A DNA stretch of 5,273 nucleotides, from contig JAESSL010000413.1 of NCBI GenBank assembly GCA_016764135.1, positions 1-5,273 on the forward strand, written 5' to 3'. Origin of the DNA: Alphaproteobacteria bacterium (GTDB lineage Bacteria; Pseudomonadota; Alphaproteobacteria; UBA8366; GCA-2717185). The position numbers were made by a program, and so were the translations under genes. Below, in pieces: positions 1 to 5,273 of the stretch (the first letter of the stretch is position 1; the number at the start of each line of letters is the position of its first letter). A model generated the notes under the pieces. It was given only the letters and a program-made list of their open reading frames with translations, did not search any database and had not been told where the DNA came from.

Positions 1-4
1 CAAC

Positions 5-34
5 GTCCGGTCATGGGAAGCGTTAACGCCGGAC
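5..34. repeat. Nested inverted repeat just upstream of the amidohydrolase gene
   Basis: GTCCGG at 5-10 is repeated as its reverse complement CCGGAC at 29-34. Inside this lies a perfect 10-bp palindrome, GCGTTAACGC, at 20-29. The right arm ends 20 bp before the ATG at 54, just ahead of the ribosome binding site. Such symmetry could be an operator for a dimeric regulator of the two + strand genes, or a leader hairpin. The left edge of the window cuts the region, so no -35/-10 promoter can be judged. The symmetry is directly visible; the function is inference. Confidence 0.35.
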
Positions 35-38
35 CAAC

Positions 39-44
39 AGGGAG
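39..44 (+). promoter_or_regulatory. Ribosome binding site of the amidohydrolase gene
   Basis: AGGGAG lies 9 nt before the ATG at 54, a good Shine-Dalgarno match at normal spacing. Another ATG at 46 is in a different frame and too close to this site to use it, so the site supports the start at 54. Confidence 0.65.
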
Positions 45-53
45 CATGGGGAT

Positions 54-1754
54 ATGGCGTACGACATCGTAATCAAGAACGGTATGGTGGTGGATGGGTC
101 CGGCGGCGCGCGGTATCGCGCCGATGTCGGCCTCAAAGACGGTAAAATCGTCACCATCGGTCGTATCTCCGAGCCTGCCGACGAGGTTATCGACGCGGAA
201 GGTCATGTCGTATCCCCCGGTTTCGTGGACGGCCATACGCATATGGACGCCCAGGTTTTCTGGGATTCGTTGGGCACCTGCTCCTGCTATCACGGCGTCA
301 CCAGTGTGGTGATGGGCAATTGCGGGTTCACCCTGGCCCCATGTCGGGAAGCGGAAGCCGATTTGGTGTTCCGAAATCTGGAACGCGCCGAAGATATTGA
401 CCGCGGCGCCATGCTGGAAGGCATCAAATGGCAGTGGGAGACCTATCCGGAATATCTGGATGTCGTCGACAACTTGCCAAAGGGCATCAACTACAGCGGC
501 TATATTGGCCATTCGGCGTTGCGGACCTATGTCATGGGCGAGCGCGCATTCGACGAAAAAGCCTCAGAAGACGATTTGAAAGCCATGTCTTTTCAGGTGC
601 AGGAGGCGATCAAAGCCGGCGCATTGGGGTTTTCCACCTCTCGCAGCCCGGCGCACCGAACCTCCGACGATCGCCCGGTCGCCAGCCGCGCGGCCGACTT
701 TGCGGAGGTTAAAACCCTCGTCAACGCCATGGGGGACCTGAACGCCGGAATTTTCCAGCTCGCTATGGAGCGCGGCGACGAAGAGTACGTCCTCAACAAT
801 TACCGCGACCTGAAAAATCTGTCGATCGAATCCGGTCGGCCGATCACTTTTGGCAGCCTGAGTCGCCGAGAAAGCCCCGGCCAATGGCGCGATTGTTACA
901 AGATAATCGAAGAGGCCAACCGGGAAGGCGCCCGTCTCTTCACCCAGGTTCACTCCCGTGAAATCAACACGGTCATGTCGTTTGAAACCAATCTTCCGTT
1001 CGACAATTGGGATGTATGGCGCGATATTCGCGCGCTGCCGCTGGAACAGCAAAAGAAGGCCCTGCGCGACCCGGAAACCAAGAAGAAACTGATCGAGATC
1101 GCCAGTCGCCCCTATACCGGCCCCGCCGTCGTCGGCGGCGAAGCCCGCCCACCGGAATGGGATATTTTCTACGTCATGGAAACGGAAAAATGGGCGCACC
1201 GCAGCATGGCGGAGATCGCCCGCGAACGCGGCGTCGCACCGGCGGAAGCCATGATCGACATGGCGCTGGAGCATGATCTCAAGCTGTTTTTTCGCCAACC
1301 AATCGCCAATGAAAACATGGATGACGCGCTCGAACTCATGAAACATCCACATTCGGTCGTGACGTTCTCCGATTCCGGCGCGCATGTATCGCAAATCATG
1401 GATAGTTCGCTGCAAACCCATATGCTGAGCCATTGGGTGCGCGACAAGCAGGAATTTACATTGGAGGAAGCGGTTCGCTTCTTCACATACGATACGGCGA
1501 CCCAATGGGGATTTCATGATCGCGGCCTGATCCGTGAGGGCATGTGCGCCGATATCGTCGTCTTCAACCCGGACACAATCGGCCCCATGATGCCGGAAGT
1601 CGTCCACGACTTGCCTGCGGGCGCAACGCGTTTGAAACAAAAAGCGCATGGCATCTCCAACACCATCGTTGGCGGCCAAACCGTGTTGCGCAATGGTGAA
1701 CACACCGGCGCCCTGCCCGGAAAATTGCTGCGCGGCCCGTTGGCGCGAGCCTGA
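54..1754 (+). CDS. Amidohydrolase, N-acyl-D-amino-acid deacylase-like
   Basis: This complete 566-residue cytoplasmic protein has no signal peptide or membrane segment. It belongs to the amidohydrolase superfamily, in the branch annotated as N-acyl-D-amino-acid deacylase or amidohydrolase 3 (Mycobacterium Rv2913c appears similar, from memory). Family members hydrolyse the amide bond of N-acylated amino acids or related compounds; the substrate here is unknown. Residues 1-55 and about 490-560 form the composite beta-sandwich, with the typical GLIREGMCADIVVF segment at 491-504. The TIM barrel lies between. Visible active-site elements are the HxH pair H61/H63 in VDGHTHMD, the bridging-ligand cysteine C90 in GNCGF, H153 in YIGHSALR, GFSTSR at 192-197 and the catalytic aspartate D440 in SDSGAH. 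The two further metal-binding histidines of classical D-aminoacylase (H220 and H250 in the Alcaligenes enzyme) seem absent: the matching stretches read FQLAMERG (234-241) and TFGSLSRR (265-272). The start is backed by AGGGAG 9 nt upstream. The alpha/beta hydrolase gene follows after 44 bp, probably in the same transcript. Family assignment is firm; substrate is not. Confidence 0.92.
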   Translation: MAYDIVIKNGMVVDGSGGARYRADVGLKDGKIVTIGRISEPADEVIDAEGHVVSPGFVDGHTHMDAQVFWDSLGTCSCYHGVTSVVMGNCGFTLAPCREAEADLVFRNLERAEDIDRGAMLEGIKWQWETYPEYLDVVDNLPKGINYSGYIGHSALRTYVMGERAFDEKASEDDLKAMSFQVQEAIKAGALGFSTSRSPAHRTSDDRPVASRAADFAEVKTLVNAMGDLNAGIFQLAMERGDEEYVLNNYRDLKNLSIESGRPITFGSLSRRESPGQWRDCYKIIEEANREGARLFTQVHSREINTVMSFETNLPFDNWDVWRDIRALPLEQQKKALRDPETKKKLIEIASRPYTGPAVVGGEARPPEWDIFYVMETEKWAHRSMAEIARERGVAPAEAMIDMALEHDLKLFFRQPIANENMDDALELMKHPHSVVTFSDSGAHVSQIMDSSLQTHMLSHWVRDKQEFTLEEAVRFFTYDTATQWGFHDRGLIREGMCADIVVFNPDTIGPMMPEVVHDLPAGATRLKQKAHGISNTIVGGQTVLRNGEHTGALPGKLLRGPLARA

Positions 1755-1785
1755 TCAAGGTTCCTCGTTTCGATGCGCCCTAAAA

Positions 1786-1790
1786 AGGAG
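1786..1790 (+). promoter_or_regulatory. Ribosome binding site that fixes a TTG start
   Basis: AGGAG, within AAAAAGGAG, lies 8 nt before TTG at 1799. It is the strongest Shine-Dalgarno sequence in the window. No ATG occurs in frame until residue 62, which is beyond the conserved N-terminal HGG motif, so this site decides the start. It also argues that the second gene is translated independently rather than by coupling to the first. Confidence 0.8.
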
Positions 1791-1798
1791 ACAAAGTT

Positions 1799-2500
1799 TT
1801 GAGCAATTTCGTGCTTGTGCATGGCGGATTTCAAGGCAGCTGGATTTGGCAGCCTACGGTCAAATGTCTACGAGACGCCGGACATACTGTTTACGCGCCG
1901 ACTCTGGCGGGTTGCGCAGAGCGCCTGCATGAAATTCGCCCCGGAATCACCGTTTCCGTACAAGCGCGCGAAGTCGCCGACATGATGTTCTTCGAAGATA
2001 TCGAGGATGCGATTCTGGTCGGTACCAGCTTTGGCGGTATGGTCATCAGCAAGGCCGCCGAACTGGTGCGAGAACGAGTTCATCATCTGGTCTATGTGGA
2101 TGCGCTGGCGCCGCAACCAGGCGAGACCTGCGCCGATATTGTAAACCGAGATCCAAATACAGATTACCAGCGGTTTGAACTGACCCAGGGACCGACAAAG
2201 CGCGATATGGAAACCCGCCTGTTCGCCGACTTTGAACCAGGGCTGAAAGACTGGGCGGTCGCGCGATATACCTTGCACCCCAATGACGCCACCGACGCCC
2301 TGCCTGGCGAACTGGACGTCTTCTGGGCGCAAAACTGGGCGGCGACGGTAATTCGCTGCGCCAAGAGCGCTAACCCCTCAGAAGCGCACCAACGCCGAAC
2401 AGCCGAAAAGTTAAACGGCGTCTGGCATGAAATGAACGCCGGTCATTATCCAATGCTTACGCATCCGGAAGAGCTGACACAGCTTCTGACGACGATTTAA
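1799..2500 (+). CDS. Alpha/beta hydrolase, salicylate esterase/hydroxynitrile lyase-like
   Basis: This complete 233-residue cytoplasmic alpha/beta-fold hydrolase is close in size to the small plant-type methyl esterase/hydroxynitrile lyase family and its many bacterial relatives. Translation starts at TTG, justified by AGGAG 8 nt upstream and because FVLVHGGF (residues 4-11) is the conserved first strand and oxyanion loop. The nucleophile elbow is VGTSFGGM with S77; most relatives have GHSYG. The catalytic histidine is H216 in AGHYPMLTHPEEL. The usual acid position after the sixth or seventh strand reads SANPSEAH (190-197) without a clear Asp. D101 in VYVDAL is an alternative acid, and bacterial relatives seem to share this pattern. 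The likely reaction is hydrolysis of a small ester, amide or C-C bond; the substrate cannot be told. It lies 44 bp behind the amidohydrolase gene, suggesting an operon. Its last 44 bp overlap the 3' end of the opposing histidine kinase gene. Confidence 0.88.
   Translation: MSNFVLVHGGFQGSWIWQPTVKCLRDAGHTVYAPTLAGCAERLHEIRPGITVSVQAREVADMMFFEDIEDAILVGTSFGGMVISKAAELVRERVHHLVYVDALAPQPGETCADIVNRDPNTDYQRFELTQGPTKRDMETRLFADFEPGLKDWAVARYTLHPNDATDALPGELDVFWAQNWAATVIRCAKSANPSEAHQRRTAEKLNGVWHEMNAGHYPMLTHPEELTQLLTTI
2406..2441 (-). terminator. Candidate intrinsic terminator of the kinase gene, inside the hydrolase gene
   Basis: Read on the - strand, the arm CGGCGT (2441-2436) pairs perfectly with ACGCCG (2421-2416) across a 14-nt loop. 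It is followed at once by TTTAACTTTT (2415-2406). The stem begins 15 nt after the kinase stop codon at 2457-2459, so position and polarity fit a Rho-independent terminator for the kinase transcript. The stem is only 6 bp and the U tract is interrupted by AAC, so it may be weak. The same bases encode residues of the alpha/beta hydrolase on the + strand. Read from the + strand, no U tract follows. Confidence 0.42.
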
Positions 2501-4739
2501 AGCGAAGGTTTTCCTGACCATCCTGCGCAGTGGTATCCACAAGCTCAATATCAGCTGCGGGTAAATACAAACTCACAACGGTACCCACGCCCAGTTCACT
2601 GGTAATTCGTACGCCGCCACCGGATTGAATGGCGAACCCTTGCACCATACTCAGACCCAAGCCACGACCAGTAACTTCATCACTTGTCGAAAAGAACGGT
2701 TGAAACGCCTTAGACGCCAGTTCGGGCGACATGCCAACGCCCGTATCGGTCAACACGATCACGCCATAATCCCCAGGCTCTAAATCCCATTCGGCGGCGC
2801 CGACGGTTTCGTCATCACGCTTTTCAATGCCTATGTTTTTCAGCTCAACGGAAAACACCCCGCCATCGGGCATGGCGTCGCGCGCATTAGACGCAATATT
2901 GACAAGCGCGGCGCCGAGACTGGTTGGGTCTGCGCGCACCGACCAGAAATCCTGCGTTGGAATCACCTTTACAGCCACGCCCGCGCCCATGACAGGCGCA
3001 ATGTCGGTTTCAATTAACGTCTCAAGGGCGTTAGCATCCACTATCTTCGGTGAAAGAACCTGCTGACGCGCAAATGATAAAAGCTGCCGATTGAGTCCAG
3101 CCCCGCGATGCGCCGCATCTATCGAAGGTTTTATGAAATTTAAAAACGCCCGGTCATCTGAAAGTTCCTCCTGCAATATCTCCAAGTACCCGATGATCAC
3201 CGCAAAGATATTATTAAATTCATGCGCGACGCCTCCCGTAAGCTGAGCAACAGCCTCCATTTTATAAACTTCGAGTAATCGCGCCTCCGCCGCGCGCAAA
3301 GCTGTAAAATCCTGTACGGTGCCATGCAAGCGAAAAGGTCGGCCATTCGCATCAAACTCTATTTCGCCCTGTTCACGGACCGATTTTTCGGATCCGTCCG
3401 GCAAGAGGATGCGGTGATCGACAATAAAGGTCGTGCGCCCGGAAACAGAGTCGAGATACGCCTGTTTGACGGTCTCACGTTCTTCGGGCGAAATACTGCG
3501 TACAAACTCTTTAATCGTCGGCAGAAAGGTAGCGGGGTCACGCCCAAAAATTCGGTAAACTTCGTCCGACCAGTGGACTATCCCTTCAGGAATATCCCAT
3601 TCCCAATTCCCGATGCGCGCAATGCGTTGCGCATTTTTAAGAGTTTCCTGACCGGCTCTCAATGAAAGAAGGAAATTTTGTGTTTCCAAGCTTTGCCTGT
3701 TTTTTAACTCCGCATAACTCGCTGCGGAAAACGTGGCCAAAACGCCGAACGCCAGAACCATCCACGGCAAGCTGTTCGTCAAGAAACCCTCGCCAAACGT
3801 CGTATCACAAATTGTAATCAACCATTGTCGCCCGCCAAATAGCATTCTCTTATCCAGACACCGGGAAAGAGTAACGTCCTGTCTTGTCGCAAAGGCGCCT
3901 GAGCGAGGGAAAAGTAATTGCGCCACTGGTGGAGCAGATTCATCGAAAATTAACACTCGAATATTATCGGTGGCGCCATGTTCCACGCCAGTGATTGAAG
4001 ACATCAGGTCCGTCATTCGAAAAACGCCAACCATGAAACCTCGCAATTCTTCACGACGCTCTCGCATCGTCGCTACCGCTTTGTTGTAGATCGGCTGAAA
4101 TAAAAGGAAGCCAAATTGTTTTTCGGATTCCTGAACCAGTACAATTGGTTCTGTGATGGTCGGATTCCCGGAATCTCGCGCTTTAGCCAAAGCAGCCCTT
4201 CGTGCCGGGTTAGACCCAAGGTCAAACCCAATAGCGACTTCATTTCCCGCAACCGGTTCAACAAAATATACAGGAAAATACTCTGATGATGAAGGACTCG
4301 AAATCATACCTCCCGTGTCGTCTTTTCGTTTAATTTTAAAGTTTGATACCCCGTCACGCCGGGCACTGGTTTCAAATTGATCGCGTGTGACGTGAGGTAC
4401 GCGAGGAATCCATTCAAGCGCCTGGATCCCTTGATGATCATCAATTAAAGAGGCAGCGAAAGTGCTGAAATTTTCACGGTCCAAAAATTCGGAAACCTCC
4501 GCGTAGGCTCTGAGTGTATGAACTAAGTGTATGTTGGAGCCAATTTCCATCTCCAATTCGTTGATTGTGAATTGAGCAATCTTACTAAAAGATTGGCTCG
4601 CCTCTTTTTGCGTCCAGTGGGAAACCACCAAAAAAAAGGCGATCGACAACGCGGCGCCAATATTCGCCGTTAAAATAGTTCGGCCGCCAATTCGACGGAA
4701 CCACATAGGCTTGTCTTGCGCCAACTCGCCGCGCCGCAT
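2457..4739 (-). CDS. CHASE-PAS sensor histidine kinase
   Basis: This complete 760-residue inner-membrane sensor kinase would autophosphorylate on histidine and pass the phosphate to an unidentified response regulator. Domains in order are: TM1 at about 21-41; an extracytoplasmic CHASE domain at about 75-255, recognised by ALEWIPRV (107-114), EYFPVYFVEP (153-162) and IGFDLGSNPARRAALAKA (170-187); TM2 at about 324-342; a short linker helix; a PAS domain at about 370-482, with GNWEWD near its start; HisKA with phosphoacceptor H506 in GGVAHEFNN; and HATPase with N-box N614/N618, G1 box DTGVG (665-669), F-box around FFSTS, and G2 box GRGLGLS (691-697). The protein stops about 30 residues after the ATPase fold, with no receiver domain. 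CHASE domains bind small ligands, such as cytokinins in plant receptors and in Xanthomonas PcrK; the ligand here is unknown. The ATG at 4739 has AAGGG 6 nt upstream; the next Met (residue 12) has no such site. The 3' end overlaps the convergent hydrolase gene by 44 bp. Confidence 0.93.
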   Translation of the reverse strand: MRRGELAQDKPMWFRRIGGRTILTANIGAALSIAFFLVVSHWTQKEASQSFSKIAQFTINELEMEIGSNIHLVHTLRAYAEVSEFLDRENFSTFAASLIDDHQGIQALEWIPRVPHVTRDQFETSARRDGVSNFKIKRKDDTGGMISSPSSSEYFPVYFVEPVAGNEVAIGFDLGSNPARRAALAKARDSGNPTITEPIVLVQESEKQFGFLLFQPIYNKAVATMRERREELRGFMVGVFRMTDLMSSITGVEHGATDNIRVLIFDESAPPVAQLLFPRSGAFATRQDVTLSRCLDKRMLFGGRQWLITICDTTFGEGFLTNSLPWMVLAFGVLATFSAASYAELKNRQSLETQNFLLSLRAGQETLKNAQRIARIGNWEWDIPEGIVHWSDEVYRIFGRDPATFLPTIKEFVRSISPEERETVKQAYLDSVSGRTTFIVDHRILLPDGSEKSVREQGEIEFDANGRPFRLHGTVQDFTALRAAEARLLEVYKMEAVAQLTGGVAHEFNNIFAVIIGYLEILQEELSDDRAFLNFIKPSIDAAHRGAGLNRQLLSFARQQVLSPKIVDANALETLIETDIAPVMGAGVAVKVIPTQDFWSVRADPTSLGAALVNIASNARDAMPDGGVFSVELKNIGIEKRDDETVGAAEWDLEPGDYGVIVLTDTGVGMSPELASKAFQPFFSTSDEVTGRGLGLSMVQGFAIQSGGGVRITSELGVGTVVSLYLPAADIELVDTTAQDGQENLRFKSSSEAVSALPDA

Positions 4740-4745
4740 TCGGTG

Positions 4746-4750
4746 CCCTT
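4746..4750 (-). promoter_or_regulatory. Ribosome binding site of the kinase gene
   Basis: On the - strand AAGGG lies 6 nt before the ATG at 4739. It is a moderate Shine-Dalgarno match. It favours this start over Met12, whose upstream bases contain no purine-rich site. Confidence 0.5.
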
Positions 4751-4783
4751 ATCCCGTTGGTCGTGAAGCGAACCGGGAGAGTA

Positions 4784-4802
4784 ACCGTATATGATTAACG
4801 GT
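4784..4802. promoter_or_regulatory. Short inverted repeat in the kinase leader, possible operator
   Basis: ACCGT (4784-4788) and ACGGT (4798-4802) form a perfect 5-bp inverted repeat around the AT-rich 9-nt spacer ATATGATTA. It sits about 45-63 bp upstream of the kinase start. The AT-rich spacer contains -10-like bases on the - strand (TAATCATAT). No convincing -35 box with correct spacing was found, so a promoter or operator role is only a suggestion. A 5-bp repeat of this kind can occur by chance. Confidence 0.2.
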
Positions 4803-4826
4803 ATCTTAATTTAGCGTTGTCGGCAT

Positions 4827-4860
4827 TTCCGGCGGCGGCCTGTACACGCTACCGCCGGAA
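4827..4860. terminator. GC-rich hairpin between the TPP enzyme and kinase genes
   Basis: TTCCGGCGG (4827-4835) and CCGCCGGAA (4852-4860) form a perfect 9-bp inverted repeat with a 16-nt loop. It begins 8 bp beyond the stop codon of the TPP enzyme gene (4869-4871), the usual place for a terminator of that gene. However, on the - strand the bases after the stem (ATGCCGACAA) are not U-rich. On the + strand the stem is followed by CTTGATTTTT, which looks more like an intrinsic terminator for transcripts coming rightward through the kinase region. It may therefore act mainly against antisense transcription, or as a 3'-end stabilising stem for the TPP gene mRNA. The hairpin itself is clear; its direction is uncertain. 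Confidence 0.5.
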
Positions 4861-4868
4861 CTTGATTT

Positions 4869-5273
4869 TTAGCGCGCTTCGATTTCGTCGATGCGGGCCG
4901 TTGGCGAGATATGATTAAGACTGATGCGCGTCTCGATAACCGCCGGGCCATCATGCGCCATAGCGGCGGCGACAACGGACTCCACATCGCCCTCGGTTTC
5001 AATCAGGAACCCTTTAGCGCCGAAAGCTTCGCCCCAAGCGACAAAGTCCGGATTTACCAACGAGGTCGCATGAACCCGTCCAGGAAACGCTTTGGCCTGA
5101 TGCATCCGGATTGTGCCATAAGCATTGTTATTGGCCACAAAGATCTTGATCGGCACATCGTATTGCACCGCTGTCGCCAATTCATTGCCGGTCATCATGA
5201 GGCCGCCATCACCGACAAACACAACAATTTCGCGGCCCGGCGTCGACAAACCCGCAGCAACCCCGGACGGTAC
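4869..5273 (-). CDS. Thiamine-pyrophosphate enzyme, C-terminal part (cut by window edge)
   Basis: Only the last 134 residues are in the window; the frame stays open to base 5273, so the gene continues beyond the edge and is not shown to be broken. The fragment is the C-terminal TPP-binding domain of the acetolactate synthase/benzoylformate decarboxylase superfamily. The diphosphate/Mg motif begins with GDGG at fragment residues 21-24 and ends with NNN at 48-50, the usual spacing. ELATAVQ and YGTIRMHQ are also typical. Enzymes of this group make or break C-C bonds next to a carbonyl, acting on 2-oxo acids or similar substrates. The fragment cannot separate acetolactate synthase from the many TPP enzymes of unknown substrate; the sequence after YGTIRMHQ resembles the latter, from memory. 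The TTG at 5247-5249 lies inside the conserved domain and is not a start. A 129-bp gap with a hairpin separates it from the kinase gene on the same strand. Confidence 0.88.
   Translation of the reverse strand, partial: VPSGVAAGLSTPGREIVVFVGDGGLMMTGNELATAVQYDVPIKIFVANNNAYGTIRMHQAKAFPGRVHATSLVNPDFVAWGEAFGAKGFLIETEGDVESVVAAAMAHDGPAVIETRISLNHISPTARIDEIEAR

Noticed and set aside
564..1703. A long open frame on the - strand (about 379 codons) opposite the amidohydrolase gene
   Set aside because: Its translation has no recognisable domain and is rich in His, Arg and Phe. The + strand frame carries all conserved amidohydrolase motifs. Long antisense frames are common opposite genes of this composition.
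1868..2332. Open frame on the - strand opposite the alpha/beta hydrolase
   Set aside because: It has no recognisable motif and lies wholly within a well-supported gene on the + strand.
2526..2558. Possible hairpin downstream of the alpha/beta hydrolase stop (CGCAG/CTGCG) as a + strand terminator
   Set aside because: The stem is only 5 bp with a long loop and no T-run behind it. It lies inside kinase codons and does not stand out from chance.
3324..4380. Several + strand open frames of 75-118 codons opposite the kinase
   Set aside because: They mirror the PAS and CHASE coding regions, carry no domain and lack good ribosome binding sites.
4811..5002. Short - strand frame spanning the 3' end of the TPP enzyme gene and the gap after it
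   Set aside because: It is out of frame with the conserved TPP domain, has a basic low-complexity product and runs through the hairpin at 4827-4860.
5247..5249. TTG as the start of a short 126-residue TPP-domain protein
   Set aside because: The frame continues upstream to the window edge with family-like sequence (VPSGVAAG), so this is an internal leucine in a truncated view of a full-length enzyme.

Overview
The window reads as chromosomal DNA of a Gram-negative bacterium, most likely an alphaproteobacterium. This is inferred from moderately high GC content, codon choice and the style of the proteins, above all a membrane histidine kinase with the GGVAH-type phosphoacceptor box common in that class. 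No tRNA, rRNA, CRISPR array, insertion sequence or phage gene was seen. Four protein genes fill almost the whole window: two on the + strand in the left half and two on the - strand in the right half.

Left half (+ strand): positions 54-1754 encode a cytoplasmic amidohydrolase of the N-acyl-D-amino-acid deacylase type. After 44 bp comes a small alpha/beta hydrolase (1799-2500) that begins with TTG behind a strong ribosome binding site. The pair looks like a two-gene operon of hydrolases acting on an unidentified amide or ester. A 10-bp palindrome nested in a longer inverted repeat lies just upstream of the first gene.

Right half (- strand): positions 4869-5273 hold the C-terminal part of a thiamine-pyrophosphate enzyme of the acetolactate synthase/decarboxylase superfamily, cut by the window edge. 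A 129-bp gap with a GC-rich hairpin follows. Then comes a complete sensor histidine kinase (4739 down to 2457) with the order TM - CHASE - TM - PAS - HisKA - HATPase and no receiver domain. No response regulator is present in the window.

The two halves converge and overlap: the last 44 bp of the hydrolase are also the last 44 bp of the kinase on the opposite strand. A hairpin with a U-rich tail, correctly oriented to end kinase transcription, lies inside the hydrolase coding sequence. The metabolic genes (amidohydrolase, esterase-like hydrolase, TPP enzyme) could belong to one catabolic neighbourhood with the CHASE kinase as a sensor, but that link is inference from proximity only. I found no convincing new system. 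The points most worth checking are the apparent loss of two metal-ligand histidines in the amidohydrolase and the terminator embedded in the opposing gene.
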